The position numbers and the translations under genes were made by a program. The notes beneath the pieces were generated by a model. It did no database searches. It was not told the DNA's origin and saw only the letters and a list, made by a program, of their open reading frames with translations. DNA of 64,000 nucleotides from Agrococcus terreus (lineage in GTDB: Bacteria; Actinomycetota; Actinomycetes; Actinomycetales; Microbacteriaceae): NCBI RefSeq assembly GCF_014645235.1, contig NZ_BMLM01000002.1, forward strand, positions 124,001-188,000, in the 5' to 3' direction. This document shows, one piece after another, positions 44,937 through 53,797 of the stretch (position 1 is its first letter; each line of letters starts with the position of its first letter).

Positions 44937-45563
44937 TCAGGCCGGCAGCGTCTCGAGGAACTCGACGACGCGGCGCCGCACGCGGTCGCGGATGCGCCGC
45001 ACCTCGTCGGTGCCGAGGCCGGCCGGGTCGTCGAAGTCCCAGGTCTCGAGCCGCTGCCCGCGCACGAGGTCGAGGGGATGCTCCACGAGCATCGCGACCA
45101 CGACGTCGGCGTCGTGCGCGATCTCCTCCGCGACGGGCTTCGGGTAGGCGCCGTCGATCGGGACGCCGTCCTCCGCCATCACGTCGACCACGGTGCGGAG
45201 CGCCTCCGCGGCCGGGTTGAGCCCCGCGGAGCGCGCCGCGACCCGACCGCCGCCGAGCGCATCGAGGTAGGCCGCGGCCATGAGCGAGATGCCGTCGTTG
45301 CGGATCGACTCGACGAGCACGCGCAGCGGCTCGCCGGGCACCCGGTCGCGGCCGGCCCGCGCGACGGCGTCGAGCCGGTCGGCCGCGAAGGCGAGCGCCT
45401 GCTCGACCCTGCGCTCCTCGGCCGCGCGCGGGAGCCGCTCGTGCGACTCGAAGGCGATCCGCTCGACGACCTGCGGGTCGAGGTCCGGGTGGCGCGCCGC
45501 GAGCGCCTGCGCGCCGCGGCGCAGCTCGTCGAGCGCGTCGGCGACGGGATCGGTGCTGGCCAT
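44937..45563 (-). CDS. Arsenate reductase/LMW-phosphatase-fold protein with altered active site
   Basis: 208 residues from ATG 45563 (ribosome site GGAGGAG). Residues ~5-75 form a three-helix bundle found fused to actinobacterial arsenate-mycothiol transferases; residues 81-205 have the LMW-PTP fold (RVLVESIRNDGISLMAAAYL ... WDFDDPAG ... EVRRIRDRVRRR). In functional enzymes the loop is V-C-x-x-N-A-G-R-S; here the nucleophile position is Ser86 and the phosphate-binding Arg is Ile92. Reductase or phosphatase activity is therefore unlikely. It might bind or sense a ligand instead. The N-terminal and C-terminal parts are otherwise intact, so it is not decaying. Confidence 0.8.
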   Translation of the reverse strand: MASTDPVADALDELRRGAQALAARHPDLDPQVVERIAFESHERLPRAAEERRVEQALAFAADRLDAVARAGRDRVPGEPLRVLVESIRNDGISLMAAAYLDALGGGRVAARSAGLNPAAEALRTVVDVMAEDGVPIDGAYPKPVAEEIAHDADVVVAMLVEHPLDLVRGQRLETWDFDDPAGLGTDEVRRIRDRVRRRVVEFLETLPA

Positions 45564-45740
45564 GCCGTCTCCTCCGCTCCCGCCGGACGGCTCCGGCGTC
45601 GACGGCACCAGGCTACGGAGGCCGCGGCGGCCGGCGCCAGAGCCTCTGCGGCCGAGCCAGGGCCAGCGCCGCATCACGACCCTGCCGTCACGGGCCGGCT
45701 CGCCGCGGCGACCGCGCGGCGCGGGCCCGCCGCCGGGCCG

Positions 45741-47171
45741 TCACAGCGCCGGCGCATGGCGCTCGAGGAAGGCGTAGAGCTCGCTGTCGTCGACGCCCGG
45801 GTAGGTGCCCGACGGCAGCGGGGCGAGCGTGTGCTGGTGCATGCGCGCCGAGGCCCAGGAGTGCTGCCGCCAGCGGTCGACGAGCGCGGAGTCGGGGCTC
45901 GCGCAGCAGCGGACGTCGGGGCAGGTCGAGTGCTCGCGGAACGCGGTCTGCGCGCCGCGGAACCACTTCGCGTCGTCGAAGCGCACGCCGAACGAGATCG
46001 AGAACTCGCCGTCGGTGCCCGAGCCCGTCTGCGTCGAGCACCAGAAGGTGCCCTCGGGCGTGTCGGTGTACTGGTAGAACTCCGTCGTCCGCGAGGTCCG
46101 CTCGAACGCGGTGCGGGCGGCGAAGCGCCGGCACACGAGCTGGCCCTCCGCGTGGCCGGAGGCGTCGACCGGCACGGGCAGGCCGTCGTTCTCGTAGACG
46201 CGCGAGAGCGCGCCGTCCTCGCCCACGCGCAGGAAGTGCACCTGCAGGTCGAGGTCGGTGGCGAGGTTCGTGAACCGCATCGCCGCCGTCTCGTGCGTCA
46301 CGCCGAACGCGTCGCGGAAGTCCTCGACGGCGAGGTTCCGCTCCCGCTTCGCGCGGCGCAGGTGCTCCACCGCGCGCGAGCGGGGCATGAGCGCCGCGGC
46401 CGCGAAGTAGTTGATCTCGAGCCGCTGCTGCAGGAACTCGCGGTAGTCGGCGGGCTCGCGGTGCTGGAGCAGGCGGTGCGCGATCGCCTGGAGCGCCATG
46501 GAGCGGAGGCCGTGGCCGCCGGGGATCGACGCGGGCGGCAGGTAGATGCGGCCGTTCTCGAGGTCGGTGACCGAGCGCGCGGAGTGCGGCATGTCGGTGA
46601 CGTAGACGAGCTCGAAGCCCAGCCGCGCCGCCATCTCGCTCACCGTGCGGTGCGTGACGCTGCCGCCCTCGTAGCCGACGGCGTCGAGCTGCCGCTCGGC
46701 GAGCTCGTCGAGCTCGGGCAGCGCGTTCGCGCGCTCGCGCATCTCGTGCCGGAGCGTGGTCGCGTCGCGGCGGGCCTGCTCGGGCGTCGCGATCGCCTCG
46801 CGGCTGCGGCGGTCGAGCTCGCGGTGGAGGCCGACGAGGGCCCCGAGCACGTCGTCGCCCATCGCGCGGCTCGGTCGCACGGCCGGCAGGCCCAGGCGCC
46901 GGTAGCTCGCGCCCTCCTGCAGCCGCTGCAGGTCGAGCTCGAGGCGGGAGCGCGGGCTGGGCGGCTCCGGGTCGAGCAGCTCCGCCGTGCTCACGCCGAG
47001 CACCTCGGCGATCGCCTGCAGGTGGCTCAGCTTGGGCTCGCGGCGGCCGTTCTCGATGAGCGAGAGCTGGCTGCCGGCGAGGCCGATGCGCTCGCCGAGC
47101 GCGTCGAGCGTCAGCTCCGACTGCGTCCGGAAGTGGCGGATTCGGTGCCCGAGGACTGCGGCGTCGACCAT
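45741..47171 (-). CDS. RamB-like XRE regulator with ImmA/IrrE-type domain
   Basis: 476 residues. N-terminal XRE HTH at about 8-65 (GERIGLAGSQLSLIENGRRE), a long linker, an ImmA/IrrE-like domain (SMALQAIAHRLLQHREPADY, about 245-265; the HExxH motif is not conserved) and a C-terminal cysteine-containing domain (STCPDVRCC) possibly binding a metal or Fe-S cluster. This architecture is that of RamB, the acetate/propionate metabolism regulator of Corynebacterium and mycobacteria, thought to sense acyl-CoA. It is divergent from pckG, a plausible target. TATGAT six bases before ATG suggests leaderless transcription. Confidence 0.88.
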   Translation of the reverse strand: MVDAAVLGHRIRHFRTQSELTLDALGERIGLAGSQLSLIENGRREPKLSHLQAIAEVLGVSTAELLDPEPPSPRSRLELDLQRLQEGASYRRLGLPAVRPSRAMGDDVLGALVGLHRELDRRSREAIATPEQARRDATTLRHEMRERANALPELDELAERQLDAVGYEGGSVTHRTVSEMAARLGFELVYVTDMPHSARSVTDLENGRIYLPPASIPGGHGLRSMALQAIAHRLLQHREPADYREFLQQRLEINYFAAAALMPRSRAVEHLRRAKRERNLAVEDFRDAFGVTHETAAMRFTNLATDLDLQVHFLRVGEDGALSRVYENDGLPVPVDASGHAEGQLVCRRFAARTAFERTSRTTEFYQYTDTPEGTFWCSTQTGSGTDGEFSISFGVRFDDAKWFRGAQTAFREHSTCPDVRCCASPDSALVDRWRQHSWASARMHQHTLAPLPSGTYPGVDDSELYAFLERHAPAL

Positions 47172-47176
47172 GGAGC

Positions 47177-47363
47177 CATCATACGAAAGATCGCATGTTC
47201 CTCGCACCCACCGCTCGTCGGCAGCGCCGTCGACCCGGCGCGCGCAGGGCCGCCGCGCACGCCCGCCAGGACTCCGTCTTCGCATGCACCCGCGCCACGA
47301 CAGGGCGCACCCGACGTCGCCGAGGCCGGGCGGCCGTCCGGGCGCGCGACTTTCCGCAGATGA
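47177..47363. promoter_or_regulatory. Possible paired operator sites in ramB/pckG spacer
   Basis: The motif TGCGATCTTTCGTATGATGG (minus strand, 47195-47176) resembles GCGACTTTCCGCAGATGA (plus strand, 47345-47362), sharing GCGA, CTTTC and ATGA in order. The two lie in opposite orientations near each gene. Speculative. Confidence 0.25.
47178..47183 (-). promoter_or_regulatory. Candidate -10 element of the ramB-like gene
   Basis: TATGAT on the minus strand, six bases before ATG at 47171. Confidence 0.5.
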
Positions 47364-47429
47364 AGGAACGCGCCATCCTTCTGGCGACGGAGCCTCCTGC
47401 GGCGTGTCGCGCGCGAGCAGACTCGATGC

Positions 47430-49304
47430 ATGACGATCCTCCCCGCCGCCCCCAGCCGCGCCGCGAAGGCAGCCCCCTCCCCCGCGGCCCGCCGTTCGGT
47501 CAGCGCGCCCGAGGGCGCCGACCCGGCGATCGTCGCCTGGGTGCAGTCGGTCGCCGACCTCACCGAGCCGGCCCGCGTGCAGTGGTGCGACGGCACCGAC
47601 GCCGAGTGGGCCTCGCTCGTGCAGACGATGCTCGACGCCGGCACGATCGTCCCGGTCCCGAAGCGCCCCGGCAGCTACCTGGCCCGCTCGAACCCCGACG
47701 ACGTCGCCCGCATGGAGGACCGCACCTTCATCTGCGCGGAGGACGCCGACGACGCCGGCCCCACGAACAACTGGCGCGACCCGCAGTCGATGCGCCAGGT
47801 GCTCGGCGGGCTCTTCGACGGCGCGATGCGCGGCCGTACGATGTACGTCATCCCGTTCTCGATGGGCCCCGTCGGCGGCCCCATCTCGAAGCTCGGCGTC
47901 GAGATCACCGACTCCCCCTACGTCGTCGCCTCGATGCACGTCATGACGCGCGTCGGCACGCCGGCGCTCGAGGCGATGCGGGGCACGAGCGACTGGGTGC
48001 CCGCCGTGCACTCGGTGGGCGCGCCGCTCGCCGAGGGCGAGGCCGACGTCGCCTGGCCCTGCAACCCCACGCGCTACATCTCGCACTTCCCGGAGACGCG
48101 CGAGATCTGGTCGTTCGGCTCTGCCTACGGCGGCAACGCGCTGCTCGCGAAGAAGTGCTTCGCGCTCCGCATCGCCTCGGTGCAGGCGCGCGACGAGGGC
48201 TGGCTCGCCGAGCACATGCTGCTGCTCCGCATGACGCACGACGACGGCCGCACGCTGCACCTCGCGGGCGCCTTCCCGAGCGCGTGCGGCAAGACGAACC
48301 TCGCGATGCTGCAGCCGACGATCCCGGGCTGGACGGTCGAGACGCTCGGCGACGACATCGTCTGGATGCGCCCCGGCCCCGACGGCCGCCTGTGGGCCAT
48401 CAACCCCGAGAACGGCTTCTTCGGCGTCGCGCCCGGCACGAGCGAGTCGTCGAACCCGACCGCGATGGCCATGCTCGACAAGGACACGATCTTCACGAAC
48501 GTCGCGATGACCGCCGACGGCGACGTCTGGTGGGAGGGCATGTCGAAGGAAGCCCCGGAGGGCCTCATCGACTGGCAGGGCCGCCCGCACGACCCCGCCC
48601 GCGGCCCGGCCGCGCACCCCAACGCCCGCTTCACGGTGCGCGCCGACCAGTGCCCGTCGATCGCACCGGACTGGGAGGCGCCGGAGGGCGTGCCGATCGA
48701 CGCGATCGTGTTCGGCGGCCGCCGCCCCACGCAGGTGCCGCTCGTGCTGCAGGCGCGCGACTGGGAGCACGGCGTCTACGTCGGCGCGACCATCTCGAGC
48801 CAGCAGACGGCCGCCGCGGAGGGCCCGGTGGGCGAGATCCGTCGCGACCCGTTCGCGATGCTGCCCTTCTGCGGCTACAACATGGGCGACTACTTCGCGC
48901 ACTGGGTCGACATGGGCCACCGCCTCGGCCGCGGCGCGCCGAAGATCTTCTCGGTGAACTGGTTCCGCCGCGACGACGAGGGCGGCTTCCTGTGGCCCGG
49001 GTTCGGCGAGAACGCCCGCGTGCTCGAGTGGATCGCCGGCCGCGTCGCCGGCACCGCGGCGGGCATCGACACCGCGATCGGCGTGCTGCCGGCCGAGGGC
49101 GCCCTCGACCTCGCCGGCCTCGACCTGGACCCCGCCGTCGTCGACGAGCTGTTCGAGGTCGACGCGAAGGCGTGGCTCGCCGAGCTCGTCGACGTCGAAG
49201 CCTTCTTCGGCCAGTTCGGCCGCTCCCTGCCCACCGGCCTCGTGCGCCAGCTGAACCACGTGCGCTGGCGCCTCGAGCAGGTGCACTCGGCCGTCGCCGC
49301 CTGA
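47430..49304 (+). CDS. pckG: Phosphoenolpyruvate carboxykinase (GTP)
   Basis: Converts oxaloacetate and GTP to PEP, CO2 and GDP, the gluconeogenic entry step. The 624-residue protein is the GTP type: P-loop [14 protein letters not shown] around residue 284 with the reactive cysteine, R-loop region [16 protein letters not shown], and [19 protein letters not shown] Pro/Ala-rich 25-residue N-terminal stretch ([20 protein letters not shown]) precedes the conserved part. No obvious ribosome site. Divergent to the RamB-like regulator. Confidence 0.96.
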   Translation: MTILPAAPSRAAKAAPSPAARRSVSAPEGADPAIVAWVQSVADLTEPARVQWCDGTDAEWASLVQTMLDAGTIVPVPKRPGSYLARSNPDDVARMEDRTFICAEDADDAGPTNNWRDPQSMRQVLGGLFDGAMRGRTMYVIPFSMGPVGGPISKLGVEITDSPYVVASMHVMTRVGTPALEAMRGTSDWVPAVHSVGAPLAEGEADVAWPCNPTRYISHFPETREIWSFGSAYGGNALLAKKCFALRIASVQARDEGWLAEHMLLLRMTHDDGRTLHLAGAFPSACGKTNLAMLQPTIPGWTVETLGDDIVWMRPGPDGRLWAINPENGFFGVAPGTSESSNPTAMAMLDKDTIFTNVAMTADGDVWWEGMSKEAPEGLIDWQGRPHDPARGPAAHPNARFTVRADQCPSIAPDWEAPEGVPIDAIVFGGRRPTQVPLVLQARDWEHGVYVGATISSQQTAAAEGPVGEIRRDPFAMLPFCGYNMGDYFAHWVDMGHRLGRGAPKIFSVNWFRRDDEGGFLWPGFGENARVLEWIAGRVAGTAAGIDTAIGVLPAEGALDLAGLDLDPAVVDELFEVDAKAWLAELVDVEAFFGQFGRSLPTGLVRQLNHVRWRLEQVHSAVAA

Positions 49305-49337
49305 GCGGCCCGAGCGGCGCCCTTGCCGCGCATCCGT

Positions 49338-49393
49338 CGAACTTCCCCGAATCCCCGCTGTTCAGGCCGAAAGCGGGGACTCGGGGAAGTTCG
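49338..49393. repeat. Long near-perfect inverted repeat downstream of pckG
   Basis: 22-bp arms: CGAACTTCCCCGAATCCCCG-CT (49338-49359) and AG-CGGGGACTCGGGGAAGTTCG (49372-49393), one mismatch, 12-base spacer GTTCAGGCCGAA. It follows pckG by 33 bp. It could be a terminator, but the arms are longer than usual and there is no T-tract, so a mobile or REP-like palindrome is possible. Confidence 0.85.
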
Positions 49394-49448
49394 GCGTTTC
49401 CGGATGGCGGGAGTGGGTGGCGGGGCCGGGCGGTGGGATGCTCGGAGG

Positions 49449-50069
49449 GTGCAGCCCAACCCGCTCTACCGCATCGACGAGCACGAGGTGCGCGCGCTCA
49501 TCCGCCGCGCGCCGTGGATGACGCTCGTCTCGCACCCGGCCGGCGGCCCCGTGGCATCCCCCTCCCCCGTGCTGCTCGACGTCGAGGCCGCGCCCGACGA
49601 CGGCATCGTGCTCGTCACGCACCTCGGCCGCGCCGACGCCCGCCTCCACGGCCTGCTCGCCGAGGCGCCCGAGGGCGGGCACCGGATGCTCGTGGTCGTC
49701 CAGGGCGAGCACGGCTACGTCTCGCCCTCCTGGTACCTCGGCGCTGACGCCGGCCAGGTGCCCACCTGGAACTTCGAGATGGCGACGCTGCAGTGCGCGG
49801 TCGAGGTGGTCGACGCCGACGAGAACCTGCGCGTGCTGCGCCGCCTCGTCGCGCACTTCGAGGGACCGGACGGCGTCGCGCTCGACATCTCCGACGACGA
49901 CAACCGCGGCCTCGCGATGGGCACGATCGGCCTCCGCCTGCGCGTCACGGCCTTCGACGCGAAGTCGAAGATGAGCCAGAACAAGAGCGCCGAGACGCGC
50001 GCCTCCGTCATCGCCCACCTCGAGCCCACGCATCCGCGACTCGCCGCGCGCATGCGCGACGCGATCTGA
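49449..50069 (+). CDS. PaiB-family FMN-binding-fold regulator
   Basis: 206 residues from GTG 49449 (start of the conserved part VQPNPLYRIDEHEVRALIRR). Split-barrel flavin-reductase-like fold; GEHGYVSPSWYL and QVPTWNFEMATLQCAVEVVD match the PaiB family (negative transcriptional regulator in Bacillus; others bind haem or FMN). C-terminus MSQNKSAETRASVIAHL is typical. GATGCT six bases before GTG may be a -10 element of a leaderless transcript. Confidence 0.82.
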   Translation: MQPNPLYRIDEHEVRALIRRAPWMTLVSHPAGGPVASPSPVLLDVEAAPDDGIVLVTHLGRADARLHGLLAEAPEGGHRMLVVVQGEHGYVSPSWYLGADAGQVPTWNFEMATLQCAVEVVDADENLRVLRRLVAHFEGPDGVALDISDDDNRGLAMGTIGLRLRVTAFDAKSKMSQNKSAETRASVIAHLEPTHPRLAARMRDAI

Positions 50070-50120
50070 CCCCAACCCTCCGATGCGCTCGTTCGTCCTA
50101 GGGAGCAGAGGAGGCATCGC

Positions 50121-50669
50121 GTGAGCGCCCGGTGGGAGCTGGTCGTCGCCGAGCTGGTCGCCGAGCGCGGCGAGGCGCTCGTGCGGTACGCGACCCTCCT
50201 CACCGGAGACGAGGAGGAGGCCCGCGACATGGTGCAGGACGCCCTGGCCGCGACGTTCGGCCGACTGCGGAACGGCTTCGCGGTGGAGCAGGCGGAGGCG
50301 TACGTGCGGCGCGCGATCGCGAACCGCTTCCTCGACGGCGCGCGCCGGCGGCAGCGCTGGCGCCGCATCTCGCCGCTCGTCGTCGACCGCGAGCGCCTCG
50401 ACTCCGGCTCGACCCTCACGGGCGAGCGGCTCGACATGGCGGCGCGGCTCCAGCGGCTCACGCCGCGCGAACGGGCGTGCATCGTGCTCCGCTACGACGA
50501 GGACCGCACCGTCGACCAGGTGGCTGCCGAGCTCGGCATCTCGGCCGGCGCCGTGAAGCGCTACCTGTCGGATGCGCTGGCGAAGCTGCGCGGGATGCTG
50601 GAGCGCGAGCGGGAGCGCGGCGAGCGCCTCGACGGCCGCCCGCGCGACGGACGGGAGGAGGTGCGATGA
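50121..50669 (+). CDS. ECF RNA polymerase sigma factor (SigE family)
   Basis: 182 residues: region 2 (YATLLTGDEEEARDMVQDAL, then AEAYVRRAIANRFLDGARRR) and region 4 (LTPRERACIVLRYDEDRTVD, AAELGISAGAVKRYLSDALA). No extra C-terminal domain beyond a charged Arg/Glu tail. GTG start with GAGGAGGCAT upstream. Overlaps the following membrane protein by ATGA, the usual link to a cognate anti-sigma factor. Confidence 0.9.
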   Translation: MSARWELVVAELVAERGEALVRYATLLTGDEEEARDMVQDALAATFGRLRNGFAVEQAEAYVRRAIANRFLDGARRRQRWRRISPLVVDRERLDSGSTLTGERLDMAARLQRLTPRERACIVLRYDEDRTVDQVAAELGISAGAVKRYLSDALAKLRGMLERERERGERLDGRPRDGREEVR

Positions 50670-51400
50670 CCGACGAGCAGGAGCTGCGGCGGCGGCTGCG
50701 GGAGATCCCCGGGCCCCCTGCCGGCGGGCTCGACGTGGACGCCGCGGTCGCGGATGCGCGGCGCAGGCGCCGCCCGAAGACGGCCGCCCTCGCGGGCGCG
50801 ACGGGCCTCGCCGCGGTGCTCGCGATCGCGCCGTTCGCGGCGCCGGCGCTGCTGCCGAGCAGCACGTCGACGATGGCGGAGCGGCCGGAGAGCGACGCGG
50901 GCGCCCCGGCGCCGGAGGTGGCCGGGCAGGAGTCGGCTGGCCAGCCCGAGGAGGGCTCGGGCGCCGGTGACGCCGGCACCGGCGCCGACGGCGGCTCCGT
51001 CGCGGGAGCGTGCGCGTACCGCGCGCTCCGCGCGGACACCGGCATCGGGCTGCGCTTCCTCGACGATCCCGCCGACGGCCTCGCCTCGATCGAGATCGAC
51101 TTCCCTGCGGCGGGCGGCGACCTGGTCGTCGAGGCGCTCGGCATCGCGCAGGTGGAGGCCGGCGGGGGCCCGCTCCGCATCGTGTCGGCCCCCGACGCGT
51201 CGCAGCTCGCGCCGGCGGTGTCGGTGCGAGAGGCGAGCACGGGCGCGGGCGGTGGCACGGTCGTGCTCGACGACGTGCCCGTCGCGACCGACCCCGGCGT
51301 CGGCTGCGGGATCGAGGCCGCCGCCGTCCCGGCGCCGCTCGTGCTCGGTACCTCCGACGGCAGGCCCGTGACCGCGGTCGGCGATCCCTGGGCGCCGTGA
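50666..51400 (+). CDS. Putative anti-sigma-like single-pass membrane protein
   Basis: 244 residues: cytoplasmic N-terminus 1-37 (ELRRRLREIPGPPAGGLDVD), one membrane helix about 38-60 (AALAGATGLAAVLAIAPFA), a disordered Glu/Gly/Ala linker (70-110), and an extracytoplasmic domain with two cysteines (ACAYRALRA, GVGCGIEAA). The zinc HxxxCxxC motif of ZAS anti-sigmas is absent, so its role as anti-sigma factor rests on the 4-bp overlap with the sigma gene. A surface sensor function is equally compatible. Confidence 0.65.
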   Translation: MTDEQELRRRLREIPGPPAGGLDVDAAVADARRRRRPKTAALAGATGLAAVLAIAPFAAPALLPSSTSTMAERPESDAGAPAPEVAGQESAGQPEEGSGAGDAGTGADGGSVAGACAYRALRADTGIGLRFLDDPADGLASIEIDFPAAGGDLVVEALGIAQVEAGGGPLRIVSAPDASQLAPAVSVREASTGAGGGTVVLDDVPVATDPGVGCGIEAAAVPAPLVLGTSDGRPVTAVGDPWAP

Positions 51401-51536
51401 TCGGCGCTGCCCCACCGCCGCCGACCGTTCGCCGAGAGCGTCCGAGCGATGCTCGATTCCCAGGCGAGGGGCGAGGTTCGCTGGCTAGGCTCGGCCGCGA
51501 GCCGACAGCCTGATCCGTCGGCCGAGGGAGTGGAAG

Positions 51537-53696
51537 ATGCAGGTCCGGATCCGCGCGCTCGCGGTGCTCGCCATCGGCTCGGCGGGGCTGCTCGGCCTCA
51601 GCGCCGGAGCGCTCGCGACGGAGGACCCGGTCGACCTGGGCGGCGACGCCTTCGTCGACACCACGGGCGACTACGCCGACGACGCCGCCGAGATCGCGAC
51701 GACCCTCGAGGAGCGGAACGCCGACTCCGACGCCGACGTCTACGCGGTCGTGGTCGACTCCTTCGACGGGCTCGACCGCGGCGACTGGGCCGTGCAGACC
51801 GCCGAGGCCTCGGGCCTGCCGAGCACCGCGCTGCTCGTCGCGGTCGCGATGGGCGACCAGCAGTGGGGCTACGCGCGCGGCGGCGGCTTCCCGCTCAGCG
51901 ACGCCGAGGTGAACCAGCTCGGCCAGTCGTCGCTCGTGCCGGGGCTCGACAACGGCGACGTCCCCGGCGCCATCACCGGCTTCAGCGCCGCGGTCGTCGA
52001 GGCCGCCGCGGGCGGCGGCGGCTCGGGCGGCACCGGCTCCGGGGGCTCGGGCGGCACCGAGGTGAACGTCGACGGCTCGGCCGTCTGGCCGATCGTCGCG
52101 CTCGTCGGCGGCGGCGCCGTCGTCGGCGTCGGCGCGTGGGGCATCGCCCGCGGCGTGCGCGCGAACCGCCGCCGCAAGGGCGAGCGCGAGGCCGCCCAGC
52201 AGCAGCAGCTGAGCCTCGACGAGCTGAAGCAGCGCGCCGACATCGCGCTCGTGCAGCTCGACGACACGGTCCAGCAGAGCGAGCAGGAGCTCGCCTTCGC
52301 CGGCGCCCAGTTCGGCGACGACGCCGTGCGGCCCTACCAGGAGGCGCTGCAGAAGGCCCGCGACGGCCTGCGCGAGGCCTTCCAGCTGCAGCAGCAGCTC
52401 GACGACGCCTTCCCCGACACCGACCAGGAGCGGCACGACTGGTCGAGCCGCATCCTGCAGATCGCCGACGGCGCCGGGCGCGAGCTCGCCGGCCACGCCG
52501 CCTCGTTCGACCAGCTCCGCGACCTCGAGCACACCGCGCCGCAGGCGATCGAGCACGCCGCGCAGCTGCGCACGCAGCTCGGCGAGCGCATCGGCGGCTC
52601 GCGGCGCACGCTCGAGCAGCTCGCGCGCCAGCACACGGGCTCGTCGATCGCGCCCATCCAGCAGAACATCGCGGGCGCCGAGCGGCTGCTCCCCGCCGTC
52701 GACGAAGCCATCGCGGTCGGCCGCCAGGCGGTCGCGGCGGGCGACGGCTCGAAGGCCGCGGTCGCCGTGCGCACCGCCGAGGCCGAGCTCGCGCAGGCCT
52801 CCGGGCTGCTCGCGGGCGTCGAGCGCGCCGAGGACGACCTCGCCACCGCGTCCCAGCAGCTCGCGGCGCTCGTCGAGGACTCCGTCGGCGACATCGCCAC
52901 CGCGCGCTCGCTGCCGCGCGGCCCCGTCGACCTGCGCCCCCTCATCGACCTCGTCGAGCAGGGCGTCGCGCAGGCGCGCGCCGTGCCCGTCGACACGCTG
53001 CAGGTGCTCTCGACCCTCCAGCGCGCCAACCAGCGCCTCGACGAGGCCACCGGCCAGGTGCGCGCCGAGGGCGAGCGCCAGCAGCGCGCGGCGGGCGACC
53101 TGCAGCGCTGGATCGCCTCAGCGCGCTCGAACATCGACATGGCCGACCAGTACATCCGCTCGCGCCGCATCGGCATCGGCTCGCGCGCCCGGCAGCACCT
53201 CGCCGGCGCGCAGGACGCCCTCGCCCAAGCGATCCGCTTCGAGCGGCAGGACCCGGCGCAGGCGATCGCGCTCGCGCAGCAGGCCTCGCAGCTCGCCGAG
53301 CAGGCTCAGCGCGAGGCGAACGACGACGTCGACCACTGGAGCGGGCCCGGTGGGGTCCGCAACCCCTACTACCGGCGCGGCGGCTACGGCGGTGGCCGAG
53401 GGGACGGCTGGGGCGGCGGAGGCGGCGGCCGCGGGCAGGACATGCTCACCGGCGGCCTGCTCGGCTACGTCCTCGGCGACATGCTGAGCGGCGGCCACCA
53501 CGGCGGCTACGGCGGCGGCCAGGTGAGCGACCCCTTCGCCTCCGGCGGCGGCGGGGGCGGCGGCCTCGGCGACCTCTTCTCAGGCGGCGGCGGCTCGTTC
53601 GGCGGCGGCGGGGGCGGCTTCTTCGGCGGCGGCTTCGGAGGCTTCTCCGGCGGCGGCGGCGACTTCGGCGGCGGAGGCGGCGGCTTCGGCGACTGA
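51537..53696 (+). CDS. TPM-domain envelope protein with coiled coil and Gly-rich tail
   Basis: 719 residues: signal peptide (about 1-27), TPM/Psb32 domain (about 38-157: AVVVDSFDGLDRGDWAVQTA, LLVAVAMGDQQWGYARG), Gly/Ser linker, membrane helix 182-206, then a ~390-residue Gln/Glu/Arg/Ala-rich cytoplasmic coiled coil (215-605) and a C-terminal Gly-Phe-rich tail (about 620-719; FGGGGGGFFGGGFGGFSGGG). TPM proteins occur in membrane-stress and photosystem repair; the following gene is PspA. A TAGGCT -10-like element lies at 51486. The long coiled coil may scaffold PspA. Confidence 0.85.
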   Translation: MQVRIRALAVLAIGSAGLLGLSAGALATEDPVDLGGDAFVDTTGDYADDAAEIATTLEERNADSDADVYAVVVDSFDGLDRGDWAVQTAEASGLPSTALLVAVAMGDQQWGYARGGGFPLSDAEVNQLGQSSLVPGLDNGDVPGAITGFSAAVVEAAAGGGGSGGTGSGGSGGTEVNVDGSAVWPIVALVGGGAVVGVGAWGIARGVRANRRRKGEREAAQQQQLSLDELKQRADIALVQLDDTVQQSEQELAFAGAQFGDDAVRPYQEALQKARDGLREAFQLQQQLDDAFPDTDQERHDWSSRILQIADGAGRELAGHAASFDQLRDLEHTAPQAIEHAAQLRTQLGERIGGSRRTLEQLARQHTGSSIAPIQQNIAGAERLLPAVDEAIAVGRQAVAAGDGSKAAVAVRTAEAELAQASGLLAGVERAEDDLATASQQLAALVEDSVGDIATARSLPRGPVDLRPLIDLVEQGVAQARAVPVDTLQVLSTLQRANQRLDEATGQVRAEGERQQRAAGDLQRWIASARSNIDMADQYIRSRRIGIGSRARQHLAGAQDALAQAIRFERQDPAQAIALAQQASQLAEQAQREANDDVDHWSGPGGVRNPYYRRGGYGGGRGDGWGGGGGGRGQDMLTGGLLGYVLGDMLSGGHHGGYGGGQVSDPFASGGGGGGGLGDLFSGGGGSFGGGGGGFFGGGFGGFSGGGGDFGGGGGGFGD

Positions 53697-53797
53697 GCCG
53701 GCCCGCGGCATCCCCGACCGCCCCACAGCGGGCGTCCACATCCGACAGGCACCATGACACCGGCCGGCACCCGGCCATCGACCAGGAAGGCATCCCG

